A stretch of 64,000 nucleotides of DNA from Vibrio pectenicida (lineage in GTDB: Bacteria; Pseudomonadota; Gammaproteobacteria; Enterobacterales; Vibrionaceae), in assembly GCA_024347015.1 (NCBI GenBank), contig AP024890.1, positions 682,001-746,000 on the forward strand. Reading direction: 5' to 3'. A model generated the notes under the pieces. That model had not been told where the DNA came from. It ran no database searches and saw only the letters and a list, made by a program, of their open reading frames with translations. Position 1 is the first letter of the stretch. Every line of letters begins with the position of its first letter. Positions 54,191 to 62,851 of the stretch are shown in pieces. Made by a program: the position numbers and the translations under genes.

Positions 54191-54212
54191 AGTCTGCATT
54201 CTGCAGACTTTT
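54191..54212 (+). terminator. Terminator of the tssJKL block
   Basis: AGTCTGCA at 54191-54198 pairs perfectly with TGCAGACT at 54202-54209 over a 3-base loop. An A-run precedes it and TTTTG follows. It lies just after the tssL stop. Confidence 0.85.
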
Positions 54213-54899
54213 GTCTCTAAAACTATTCACTAAGTCTAGAAATTACATCTAATTTTTTACATTATCCTGTATTTTTAGGTGTGAACAAGTAGCCACCTAC
54301 TATTTGAATTTAGTGGTCAGGTAGTTTCTAGTATCCCATTTATACTATTTTATTAGCAATATAATAAGAAAGTTAAGTTAAATTTTTGTATTTACTAATA
54401 CATTAATGTAATCATTATTGATTACAATTAACACATCTTAAACAAATATTCTTTTGTGAAAATTAGTTAATTATAAATTGAGAGCAAATTAATTATTAAA
54501 TTAAAAATTAATAAGAATTAATTAATTTGATAGATAAATATAAATGCATGAAATAGAGATTAAAACTAATGAAATATATGAAAATAATGGAAAGTATATA
54601 ATAAACATAGCCTTAGCATCTAATGAGTTAAGTATTCCTTTGTGAAAACCTATTAAAAACAAATAGATAGCAACAATTAACATTGGGGTAACATTTCACG
54701 ATATATGAGATCTTGCTCAACATTATGCAACTAAGTTCAGAAATTGTTTGAACTGTAATATTAAGTCTTTACCTTAAAATAACAGAACAGGAATGATAGG
54801 TTCCTGACTAATATATAACTAATGACGTTGGTTGGTGTTTATTTTAAGCACCGGTGATATAGCAGAAAAATATTTTCTGTTACGAATGGAGTCTCATCG
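54213..54899. other. AT-rich region between T6SS and pha operon
   Basis: A stretch of 687 bases without a gene that marks the boundary of the T6SS cluster. It is rich in ATTAAT-type sequence (54480-54600) with no reading frame of note. It must contain the pha promoter, which I cannot place. A near-perfect palindrome lies at 54863-54879 just before phaB. Confidence 0.5.
54863..54879. promoter_or_regulatory. Palindromic operator candidate upstream of phaB
   Basis: CAGAAAAATATTTTCTG is an inverted repeat with 7 of 8 arm bases pairing around one central T. It ends 21 bases before the phaB start codon, where a repressor could block the pha transcript. No regulator gene lies next to it, and base pairing as RNA is possible too. 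Confidence 0.35.
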
Positions 54900-55640
54900 A
54901 TGAAAAAACTTGCTTTGGTCACAGGATCAAAAGGTGGTATAGGTTCTGCAATTTCTTCGCAGTTAGTTAAGGACGGTTATCGTGTAATTGCAACCTACTC
55001 TACAGGTAATTATCAGAGTGCTTTAGATTGGTTTGGTGAAAAGCAATTTAACCAAGATCAAGTTCGCTTATTTGAGCTTGATGTGACCGACACAGCGCAG
55101 TGTGCAGATAGGTTAATTCAGTTATTACAGGAAGAAGGAACCTTGGATGTTGTGGTCAATAATGCAGGTATTACTCGTGATTCCACATTTAAGAAGATGA
55201 ATGCTTCAGCTTGGAAAGATGTGATAGACACTAATCTAAATAGCGTATTTAACGTAACTCAGCCCCTGTTTGACGCTATGTGTGAGAAAGGTAATGGGCG
55301 CATCATTAATATATCTTCTGTAAATGGTTTAAAAGGGCAATTCGGCCAAGCTAACTACTCAGCGGCAAAAGCTGGGATGATCGGGTTTTCGAAAGCGCTT
55401 GCAGCAGAAGGGGCAAGAAGTGGCGTAACGGTTAATGTTGTGGCTCCAGGTTATACGGGTACACCAATGGTTGAGCAGATGAAACCAGAAGTCTTGGAAG
55501 CAATCAAGGCTCAAATACCGATGAAACGTTTGGCGACACCAGAAGAAGTTGCTCAGTCTGTATCGTTTTTAGTCAGTGATGCTGGTGCTTATATTACAGG
55601 TGAAACTTTGTCTGTAAATGGCGGCTTATACATGCATTAA
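54900..55640 (+). CDS. phaB: Acetoacetyl-CoA reductase PhaB
   Basis: A 246-residue short-chain dehydrogenase that reduces acetoacetyl-CoA to (R)-3-hydroxybutyryl-CoA with NADPH, the second step of polyhydroxybutyrate synthesis. The nucleotide-binding loop TGSKGGIG, the NNAG motif, and the catalytic Y153xxxK157 (YSAAK) with the upstream Ser (NISSVNG) are all present. AATGGAGTC precedes the ATG. It is the first gene of phaB-phaA-phasin-phaC, with a 12-base gap to phaA. Confidence 0.95.
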   Translation: MKKLALVTGSKGGIGSAISSQLVKDGYRVIATYSTGNYQSALDWFGEKQFNQDQVRLFELDVTDTAQCADRLIQLLQEEGTLDVVVNNAGITRDSTFKKMNASAWKDVIDTNLNSVFNVTQPLFDAMCEKGNGRIINISSVNGLKGQFGQANYSAAKAGMIGFSKALAAEGARSGVTVNVVAPGYTGTPMVEQMKPEVLEAIKAQIPMKRLATPEEVAQSVSFLVSDAGAYITGETLSVNGGLYMH

Positions 55641-55652
55641 GGTGAGTGACCA

Positions 55653-56861
55653 ATGGAAAAAATTTATATTGTAGCTGCTAAACGAACCCCTATTGGATCC
55701 TTTGGTGGCACTCTGAAAGACATTTCTGCCGGTGATTTGGGTGCTGTTGCGATTAAAGCGGCATTAGAAGCAGGGAATATAGAACCAAAACTTGTTGATG
55801 AAGTAATTGTTGGCAATGTGGTTGGTGCTGGACAAGGTATGGGGATAGGTCGTCAAGCGGCTATTTATGCTGGTATTCCTGCTAATGTTCCTGCTTACAC
55901 TTTGAATATGGTTTGCGGCAGTGGAATGAAAGCATTGATGGATGCAGTTAGCCATATTCGCGGTGGCGATGCTTCTATTGTTGTGGCTGCTGGTGTAGAA
56001 GTGATGTCTCAAATCCCTTTTGCTACCCCAAGTAACATCCGCGATGGTCATAAAATGGGACATATGAATCTGACTGACCTACTAATTAGTGACGGTTTGA
56101 CTGATGTGTTTAATCAATACCATATGGGGATGACAGCGGAAAATGTTGCTCGTGAAGTAGGGGTCAGTCGAATTCAGCAAGATGAGTATGCCCTTTCAAG
56201 TCAAATGAAAGCCGCCGCTGCAATTGAAGCCGGTAAGTTTGAAGATGAGATTGTTGCGGTTGATGTAAAACAGCGAAGAGATACCATTAGATTCTCGACG
56301 GACGAGTATCCTAAAGTCAACGCAACGCTTGACGGTTTAGCTAAGCTGCGTCCAGCGTTTGAAAAAGAAGGCTCAGTTACGGCTGGTAATGCTTCGGGTA
56401 TCAATGATGGGGCAAGTGCCATTATTGTTGTTAGCGAAAGCGCGGTCCAAGAATTTGGATTCAAGCCTATAGCCGAAATTGTTAGCTATGCTCAATCAGG
56501 CCTTGAGCCAGAGATCATGGGGCTAGGTCCTGTGGAAGCCGTCACTCAAGCATTGAGTAAGGCTGAGATTTCAGCTGGTGATGTTGATCTTTATGAACTC
56601 AATGAGGCGTTTGCAGCTCAAGCTTTGGGTGTCATACACCAGCTGGCTGATATTCATAATATACCAAGCAGCTCTATTTTGGAGAAAGCAAACGTAAATG
56701 GTGGAGCGATAGCACTTGGTCACCCGCTTGGAGCATCGGGAAATCGAATTTTGGTTTCTCTAGTTCATGAGCTAAACAGAAGAAATGGTAATTATGGCGT
56801 TGCTTCCCTGTGTGTAGGCGGGGGTATGGGCACGGCAGTAGTCGTCAAGTCAATCGCTTAA
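55653..56861 (+). CDS. phaA: Acetyl-CoA C-acetyltransferase PhaA (thiolase)
   Basis: A 402-residue biosynthetic thiolase that condenses two acetyl-CoA to acetoacetyl-CoA, feeding PhaB. It has the acyl-accepting Cys88 (MVCGSGMKAL), the NEAFAAQ block, the GGAIALGHPLGASG His motif, and the second active Cys in SLCVGGGMG. The length is normal. The genes before and after assign it to PHB synthesis, not fatty-acid degradation. A small hairpin (TTCGA and TCGAA) follows near 56862-56880. Confidence 0.94.
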   Translation: MEKIYIVAAKRTPIGSFGGTLKDISAGDLGAVAIKAALEAGNIEPKLVDEVIVGNVVGAGQGMGIGRQAAIYAGIPANVPAYTLNMVCGSGMKALMDAVSHIRGGDASIVVAAGVEVMSQIPFATPSNIRDGHKMGHMNLTDLLISDGLTDVFNQYHMGMTAENVAREVGVSRIQQDEYALSSQMKAAAAIEAGKFEDEIVAVDVKQRRDTIRFSTDEYPKVNATLDGLAKLRPAFEKEGSVTAGNASGINDGASAIIVVSESAVQEFGFKPIAEIVSYAQSGLEPEIMGLGPVEAVTQALSKAEISAGDVDLYELNEAFAAQALGVIHQLADIHNIPSSSILEKANVNGGAIALGHPLGASGNRILVSLVHELNRRNGNYGVASLCVGGGMGTAVVVKSIA

Positions 56862-56917
56862 GTTCGAGTTAGTCGAATTTAAGCCAACAATAATGGAATT
56901 AACCCAGGAGTATTAAT

Positions 56918-57265
56918 ATGTATACTGACTTTTTTAAATCTTTCACTGACCAAACAGAGAAAAGCCTAGAACCCTATATCAAGTTCAACAAGCTTGTTAC
57001 TAAGAATGTTGAAGTATTAACAGAGCTTCAATTAAATGCAATCCGCACATACAGTGAGATGGGCCTAACTCAAATGAAAGCAGCAAGTGAAATTAAAGAT
57101 GCTACTTCTTTAACAGCTTTTAATGGCCAGCAATTGTCTGTTCTTTCTAAATTATCTCATCAAATGATGGACGATAGTAATAAGCTACAGTCAATTGCTA
57201 AAGAGTTTAAAGATGATGTTGACCAATTGACAACGGAAAACCTTAAGACAGTGACTCCAGCATAA
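56918..57265 (+). CDS. phaP: Phasin (PHA granule-coating protein)
   Basis: A 115-residue, nearly all-helical amphipathic protein of the phasin family, without signal peptide. It begins MYTDFFKSFTDQTEKSLEPY and has the heptad-like SEMGLTQMKAASEIKD typical of these small proteins. Phasins coat PHB granules and control their number and size. CAGGAG precedes the ATG. It lies between the thiolase and the synthase and is followed by a strong hairpin, consistent with phasin being made in excess over the enzymes. Confidence 0.9.
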   Translation: MYTDFFKSFTDQTEKSLEPYIKFNKLVTKNVEVLTELQLNAIRTYSEMGLTQMKAASEIKDATSLTAFNGQQLSVLSKLSHQMMDDSNKLQSIAKEFKDDVDQLTTENLKTVTPA

Positions 57266-57276
57266 CACTGACTTGT

Positions 57277-57301
57277 GTGCCGCTAAACTGGCGGCACTTT
57301 T
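57277..57301 (+). terminator. Hairpin terminator between phasin and phaC
   Basis: GTGCCGC at 57277-57283 pairs perfectly with GCGGCAC at 57291-57297 over a 7-base loop, followed by T4. It lies 12 bases after the phasin stop and 21 bases before the phaC start, so it should reduce read-through into phaC. Confidence 0.8.
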
Positions 57302-57321
57302 CCGAACATAGGAGTAGCAAT

Positions 57322-59103
57322 ATGTATCAACACTTCTTTTCGGACTACCTTGTAAAGCTTCAAGAAACCAATCAACAGTGGTGGGAAGATTTAGAACTAA
57401 GCAGGGCAGCCGTTAACTCCCCTCTCAACAAAGCAATGCAAGAAGTCAACTTCGAAGACACCTCAAAACTTTTTGAAAGTGCAGCAAATCAGCCAGCGGC
57501 AATACTACAAATTCAAGCTGAATGGTGGCAGCAACAGCTACAAATTTGGCAAAATGTAGCATTAGCACAAAATGGTGAAACGATTGTTGAGGCAGAGAAG
57601 GGCGACAAAAGATTTTCTAATGAAGAGTGGCAGAATGAAATCTTCTACAACTTCATTAAGCAGTCATATTTACTTTTTAGTCAGACATATTTAAAAACAA
57701 TCGATAGCATGGAGGGCCTAGACGAAAAAGCAAAAGAACGCATTAGTTTTTTCTCACGTCAAGCGCTTAACGCGTTGTCGCCAAGTAATTTTATTGCAAC
57801 TAACCCTGAATTGTTAAAGCTGACGTTGGAACAAAACGGTGAAAACCTTTTGTCGGGGCTTGAACAGTTAAAAGAAGATATAGAATCGAGTGCTGACATT
57901 CTAAAGATCCGAATGACAAACAATAATTCATTCCGGTTAGGCGATGATGTGGCTAATACTGCGGGTGATGTTGTTTATTGTAATGAGCTATTCGAACTGA
58001 TTCAGTATCGTCCGCTTACTGAAAATGTTCATGCTACACCTCTACTGTTTATTCCTCCATTTATTAACAAATACTATATCCTTGATTTACGTGAGAAGAA
58101 CTCATTAGTACGTTGGTTGCTAGAGCAGGGACACTCGGTATTTATGATGTCTTGGCGCAACCCGGGTAAAGAGCAAAGTCAGATTGAATTTGGAGACTAT
58201 GTCACTGAGGGAGTAGCAAAAGCTGTTTCCGCAATTGAAGATATAACAGGGCAAGAACAAATTAATGCCGCTGGATATTGTATTGGTGGGACTGTACTGG
58301 CTAGCACTATTGCTTATTATGCCGCGAAGAGAATGAAGAAGCGCATTAAGAGTGCTACTTTCTTTACCACACTATTAGATTTCTCTCAGCCTGGAGAAGT
58401 CGGTGCTTATATCAACGATACAATCATTAATGCAATCGAAGCACAAAATAACGAAAAAGGTTTCATGGATGGGCGCTCATTGAGCGTAACTTTCAGTTTA
58501 TTAAGAGAAAACAGCCTTTACTGGAACTATTATGTAGATAATTATCTCAAAGGGCAAAGCCCAGTTGATTTTGATTTACTCTATTGGAATAGTGATAGCA
58601 CCAATGTTAGTGCCTCTTGCCACAATTTTATGCTTCGTGAGTTGTACCTAAACAACAAATTGGTGAAGGAAAAAGGCGTTAAGATTGGTGGGGTATGGAT
58701 AGATCTTAATAAGATTAAAATACCGAGCTATTTTGTGTCTACGAAGGAAGACCATATTGCTTTGTGGCAGGGAACATATCGTGGCGCTCTTAATGTTGGT
58801 GGTAACAAGACTTTTGTTCTGGGTGAATCTGGACATATTGCAGGTATTATCAACCCCCCTGAAAAGAGAAAATATGGTTTTTGGACCAATGAAAGCTTAG
58901 ATGAGAATGCAGACGAATGGTTAGCAAATGCAAAACATGCTGAAGGGTCATGGTGGACACATTGGAATCAATGGCTACTGAGTTTTAGCCCAGAAGAGCA
59001 ACGTGAACCATTTAATGTTGGCAGCGAACAATTCTCTGTATTAGGCCCAGCCCCAGGGAATTATGTCAAGCAAGTACTTCCAATTGAAGAAAGTACCAGC
59101 TAA
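57322..59103 (+). CDS. phaC: Class I poly(3-hydroxyalkanoate) synthase PhaC
   Basis: A 593-residue polymerase that joins 3-hydroxybutyryl units into PHB on granules. The lipase-like box AGYCIGGT carries the catalytic Cys320. The catalytic Asp lies in the STKEDHIALW region and the His in GESGHIAGIINPP. The N-terminal about 200 residues are the variable helical domain. The length fits class I, which needs no PhaE or PhaR subunit, and none is present. The ATG at 57322 is chosen for AGGAG 8 bases upstream; the frame extends to 57277, but that lies in the terminator. Confidence 0.95.
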   Translation: MYQHFFSDYLVKLQETNQQWWEDLELSRAAVNSPLNKAMQEVNFEDTSKLFESAANQPAAILQIQAEWWQQQLQIWQNVALAQNGETIVEAEKGDKRFSNEEWQNEIFYNFIKQSYLLFSQTYLKTIDSMEGLDEKAKERISFFSRQALNALSPSNFIATNPELLKLTLEQNGENLLSGLEQLKEDIESSADILKIRMTNNNSFRLGDDVANTAGDVVYCNELFELIQYRPLTENVHATPLLFIPPFINKYYILDLREKNSLVRWLLEQGHSVFMMSWRNPGKEQSQIEFGDYVTEGVAKAVSAIEDITGQEQINAAGYCIGGTVLASTIAYYAAKRMKKRIKSATFFTTLLDFSQPGEVGAYINDTIINAIEAQNNEKGFMDGRSLSVTFSLLRENSLYWNYYVDNYLKGQSPVDFDLLYWNSDSTNVSASCHNFMLRELYLNNKLVKEKGVKIGGVWIDLNKIKIPSYFVSTKEDHIALWQGTYRGALNVGGNKTFVLGESGHIAGIINPPEKRKYGFWTNESLDENADEWLANAKHAEGSWWTHWNQWLLSFSPEEQREPFNVGSEQFSVLGPAPGNYVKQVLPIEESTS

Positions 59104-59124
59104 CAGTTATTTTATGTAAGTTTG

Positions 59125-59152
59125 GCCCTGAGTGGATAATTCAGGGCTTTTT
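59125..59152 (+). terminator. Terminator of the pha operon
   Basis: GCCCTGA at 59125-59131 pairs with TCAGGGC at 59141-59147, followed by T5. The AT-rich gap to 59489 holds the promoter of the next gene, which I could not place; nothing else is visible in it. Confidence 0.85.
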
Positions 59153-59489
59153 AGTTTTTATAAGAGTTGAAAGTCCTGCTATTGAAACATTTCATATCAC
59201 TTCTCACTATTGATATATATGTTATTGTTTTTATAATAAAAATAAATATGTAAATAAATTTAAAAAGAGCTTAACACCCACCTTATTTATTCACGCATAC
59301 TCATTTTTTTTCACTAAATAGATAGCTGATATTATGCAACATTTGAATTTCTAGTTATTTTTTAATCAATAATCAGGGCTCCTACCTAACAAGAAAAATG
59401 GATAATTAAGAGCTTTATTAAGGACATCTAAGCTTTCTTGTTTGCTTTTATAGATTGCATGTAGTTACCCTTCAATTTAGGTGAAAACG

Positions 59490-61124
59490 ATGTTGGAAAT
59501 TGCAAAAGATGTATCGGGTGATAAAGATGTATCGGGTGATATTGAGTTGTTTAATTTTGAAAGCCAAGTCCAAGAGCTATTTCGATTACTCAATCTCGGT
59601 ATTGCAAAAATAGAGTCAAAACAAGCTACTGGGCCGAAATTTTCGGTAGAGCCTTTCCTTTATCGCAACGAATTGAGCAAATGTAATATTCCCAAGTATG
59701 GGCATACTTGCGAAGAAGCAATAACAGCACTTAGTACGATTGTAGAGGGAAGCCTTAGACCACAATCTAGTAATGAAGTGTATAACATGGTACCTCAACC
59801 TGCCCCTGAAACCGTTGCTGCCGCTTCACTTATGCAGCTTTATAATATCAATGCGATTATGGATAGTTATGGGGGGAAATCTCTCCTCTTTGAACAACAA
59901 ATTTCTCGTTCTGTGGGACGTCTGATCGGTTGGGACCAAGCCTCTGGTATTTCATGTAGTGGAGGTAAACAAACTCTACTCTATGCAGTAAAATCAGCCA
60001 TTGATCGGATAGCTCCTGAAGCAAAATTTCAAGGTGTGCCTCATGATCTTGTTATTTTAACTGCAGAAGGAGCGCATTATTCTATTGAGCATGTATGTGA
60101 ACTGGCTGGGATTGGGCGAGATGCCTGTATTCGTATACCAGTTTCATCTTCAAATGGTCTCGATTCCGAGACTCTTCAAAATGTTTTTGAGCAACAGGTA
60201 AGACGAGGTAAACGTGTCGCTGCGATTATAGCTTGTGGTGGCACGACTTTGGATTTTTTATGCGATAACACAGCGACCATCTACGAATCTAGCCAGAAGG
60301 TTTGTAATCGTATGGAATTAGAATACTTCCCGTACTTACATCTTGATAGTGTAATTGGCTGGCTCTGGTTTAGCTTTGTTTCGGCATCTGAATTCGAGCT
60401 TTTTCAGTTAGGATTTTCACAGCAAGTGATCCAGAAAATTAAATCGGTGACTAGTCGTTTTATGGAGCTCGATAAATTTGATTCATTTGGTGTAGACTTT
60501 CATAAAAATGCATTATGCCCTTACTCGAGCAGCTTCTTTGTTCGTAAAAAAGCCTTAGAAGACGAACAATGCAGCAAGCAACCGCTTGGGTATGGCGATC
60601 TATCAGCTTTCAAAGAAACCTTTGAAAACTCAAGATCTTCTTCTGGTATTGCGAGTGCTTGGGTTGCGCTTCAACGTTTTGGTATTCATGGGCTCAGAAA
60701 ATATTTGGGTAATTTGCTGACTTCAGCAGAAAGGTTGAAGTCGGTATTTTCCGATGAGCAGGTTTCGATCTTGAATGAGTCGTCATGTGGTTGGGAAGTC
60801 ATTTTCAATATTAAGCCAACTGATGAACTAAGCAGTCGTTACAGCCCTGATTTATTACTTGAAGGTTTTTATGATTATATGCAGCAGTTAGTCATAGCAG
60901 GTCAAGATGTTCCCAACGTTAGTATCATTAAATCTTTCCTAAACAACCAACAAAGCAATGCTAATCATGGCCTGATTATATACAACATGAATCCTAAACT
61001 GACTGATAAGGATTGTGAGGTAATGAAAGCCGATATTATTGAGTGTTGGAATGACTATGCTCAAAGTATTACTTGCGGTATTACCGATCTTAACCAGTTA
61101 AGTATTAACGAACCAATTCGCTAG
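59490..61124 (+). CDS. Group II PLP-dependent decarboxylase-like protein
   Basis: A 544-residue cytoplasmic fold-type I PLP enzyme of the glutamate/aromatic-amino-acid decarboxylase group. SGGKQTLLYA matches the phosphate-binding SGG motif. H196 (AHYSIEHV) would stack on the PLP ring, D286 (HLDSVIG) would bind the pyridine nitrogen, and K339 (VDFHKNALCPYSS) would form the Schiff base. All key residues are present, so it should be active. The usual HxDAAxGG reads HLDSVIGWLW and GTTxxGAxD reads GGTTLDFLCDN, so it is divergent. The substrate is not predictable. The ATG at 59490 is chosen for AGGTG six bases upstream. It is followed by a hairpin and the nucleotidyltransferase gene. Confidence 0.82.
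   Translation: MLEIAKDVSGDKDVSGDIELFNFESQVQELFRLLNLGIAKIESKQATGPKFSVEPFLYRNELSKCNIPKYGHTCEEAITALSTIVEGSLRPQSSNEVYNMVPQPAPETVAAASLMQLYNINAIMDSYGGKSLLFEQQISRSVGRLIGWDQASGISCSGGKQTLLYAVKSAIDRIAPEAKFQGVPHDLVILTAEGAHYSIEHVCELAGIGRDACIRIPVSSSNGLDSETLQNVFEQQVRRGKRVAAIIACGGTTLDFLCDNTATIYESSQKVCNRMELEYFPYLHLDSVIGWLWFSFVSASEFELFQLGFSQQVIQKIKSVTSRFMELDKFDSFGVDFHKNALCPYSSSFFVRKKALEDEQCSKQPLGYGDLSAFKETFENSRSSSGIASAWVALQRFGIHGLRKYLGNLLTSAERLKSVFSDEQVSILNESSCGWEVIFNIKPTDELSSRYSPDLLLEGFYDYMQQLVIAGQDVPNVSIIKSFLNNQQSNANHGLIIYNMNPKLTDKDCEVMKADIIECWNDYAQSITCGITDLNQLSINEPIR
59505..59540 (+). repeat. Perfect 18-bp tandem repeat in the decarboxylase gene
   Basis: The unit aaagatgtatcgggtgat occurs at 59505-59522 and again at 59523-59540 without a mismatch, giving KDVSGDKDVSGD near the N-terminus. 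A recent in-frame duplication is likely. Confidence 0.95.
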
Positions 61125-61167
61125 TTCTCAATTCCATCTTTTCTATCAAGCAAGACTTTAACCTAGT

Positions 61168-61188
61168 AACCCGCTCGGTGAGTGGGTT
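61168..61188 (+). terminator. Hairpin between decarboxylase and nucleotidyltransferase genes
   Basis: AACCCGCTC at 61168-61176 pairs with GAGTGGGTT at 61180-61188 with one G-T pair over a 3-base loop, then ctttct. The T-run is poor, so it may be a weak terminator or mRNA stabiliser. The gap between the two genes is 86 bases. Confidence 0.55.
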
Positions 61189-61210
61189 CTTTCTGCCTTA
61201 GGAGTCACCA

Positions 61211-62650
61211 ATGGTAAAAAACCCTGTAACAACTACGACGTTAAATGAGATTTCTCAGCAAAGAGATCATACGGACGAGTCGAATGCTACTTTGTCTGTT
61301 AAAAAAGTAGAAAAAAAACTCAGCAGAAGTAATAGTTCTGTTCCTAGTAGGCCTTCTGGTCCAATGAAAAAAATACAACCTCAACGTCAGCATAGTAGTG
61401 ATGAATCTTTTGTTAGTCCGAAGACTGATTCATCGAGTGGCCAATATTTGCATGTAAAAGTGATAGGTAGGAGTCATCTCGTTCAATTGGAGAATCAATC
61501 ACTGATTAAAGGGAAAACAGAACTAGAGATTGGCGAACAAGATTCGCTAACGATTGATGAATCTAAAGTTGTGATATCACGTAGAGGTCCTAACCAAGAG
61601 GTATTTGACCAAATTGATTCACGTAAACCTTCAATGTACAACTGGTACCCGGTTGTAACAATTAACGATAAATTGGTCAGTGAAGATTGGTATGTACGAG
61701 AAGACGCCTTTGTTAATGAACAAGGTTTACATGTTGTCGCTGAGCCGGCCACAGAACAAGATGATAAAAGAGGGCGTCCACAAGCACGTCAACTGTTTGA
61801 TTTTCCGCAGCCACCAGCGCTAATAGGAAAAAAGCTCGAATCTAAAGAAGTCGATAACTTTGTAAGTAAGCTAGGTTCAGGTACTCAAACCATCGATGTT
61901 AAAGAGGAAATCAAAAAATTCACCAACATATTGGCAGGTACTTATGGGGGGACCTGGATGTCAATATTGTATGGATCCTACGCCTCTGGTAATCAGCGAG
62001 TGAGCACGGACGAGCAGCCAGGTTCGGATATTGACGTAATGTTTTCTTGCGATAACGAAAGCCATGCACTTTACAGAGAAGAACTCATTCCTAAAATCAC
62101 CGAATGTATTTCAGCGCTTCATAAACGCGTTGGCGCTGTGGTAGATGATGAAGTCCCCGCAGATTCCAAACACTTAATAAGTGCTGATGAAATGATGGAA
62201 GCGGCTTCCCTTCATATGTATTACCCAACTAATACTGAAGGCGTTGCTGATAAAGTTCATATTGATCCATTAAGATTCTTCCTCGATAAAGAAGTGTCTT
62301 TAGATGGTATTACTAAGTCAGAAAGCCAAAGGTTTAGCCCTGAATTTTTAAAAAGCAAATATTTAAGGTTGAGGTTGCTATTCAATATCATGACGACTCC
62401 AAATGTGATCCATTCTAAAAACGAAGAGGCGGTAAAAATCCTTACTGGTAAAGTGAAACAATCATTGTTGGACATGAGTCAAGATTTGCAGGAACAACTC
62501 GGGGATAAAGCAAGTGCTAGTATTGAGCAACGAATTCAACTTCTTATGGGGCAAGGTGAGAACAAAGGGGAGTATTGGCTGGGTTATAAACAAGACCGGA
62601 AAGGTGTTGAAGAAAAACTTAAATCATTACTTGCCTTAGATAACCCTTGA
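61211..62650 (+). CDS. Polymerase-beta-fold nucleotidyltransferase with disordered N-terminus
   Basis: A 479-residue protein. Residues 1-80 are Ser/Lys/Gln-rich and look disordered. About 80-190 appears beta-rich (YLHVKVIGRSHLVQL, VVTINDKLVSEDWYV) and is unrecognised. The nucleotidyltransferase core starts near 230, with G255-S256 (LYGSYASG) and D273-I-D275 (GSDIDVMF) as the metal-binding motif and D352 (VHIDPLRF) as the likely third acid. Between GS and DID there are 16 residues, more than usual. A helical C-terminal region follows. The catalytic set looks complete. It could be a CD-NTase-like, tRNA-type or small-molecule nucleotidyltransferase; no CBASS effector lies beside it. AGGAG precedes the ATG. 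Confidence 0.75.
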   Translation: MVKNPVTTTTLNEISQQRDHTDESNATLSVKKVEKKLSRSNSSVPSRPSGPMKKIQPQRQHSSDESFVSPKTDSSSGQYLHVKVIGRSHLVQLENQSLIKGKTELEIGEQDSLTIDESKVVISRRGPNQEVFDQIDSRKPSMYNWYPVVTINDKLVSEDWYVREDAFVNEQGLHVVAEPATEQDDKRGRPQARQLFDFPQPPALIGKKLESKEVDNFVSKLGSGTQTIDVKEEIKKFTNILAGTYGGTWMSILYGSYASGNQRVSTDEQPGSDIDVMFSCDNESHALYREELIPKITECISALHKRVGAVVDDEVPADSKHLISADEMMEAASLHMYYPTNTEGVADKVHIDPLRFFLDKEVSLDGITKSESQRFSPEFLKSKYLRLRLLFNIMTTPNVIHSKNEEAVKILTGKVKQSLLDMSQDLQEQLGDKASASIEQRIQLLMGQGENKGEYWLGYKQDRKGVEEKLKSLLALDNP

Positions 62651-62851
62651 TCTTTAGGTTTAAAAGGCTAAACATCTAATTTTACCAAGCCTTTCGTCAC
62701 GTAAATACGGCTCTTTATTGTTTAAAATATCTTAATATTAAACATAGGCTTATTCTTACTATCGCAAGGCTATTTTTGTTGCATAATATCGATTGTAATT
62801 TTTCTAAACATCTGATTATGATGTCATTCATATCTAGAGAAAGGAATCGTA

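Noticed and set aside
61211..62650. CBASS defence operon based on the nucleotidyltransferase
   Set aside because: No adjacent effector (phospholipase, nuclease, membrane protein) or Cap2/Cap3-type gene was found. The neighbours are a PLP enzyme and a racemase.
62663..62694. AAAGGCT and AGCCTTT pairing as terminator of the nucleotidyltransferase gene
   Set aside because: The loop is 18 bases and no T-run follows, so read-through to the racemase gene cannot be excluded.
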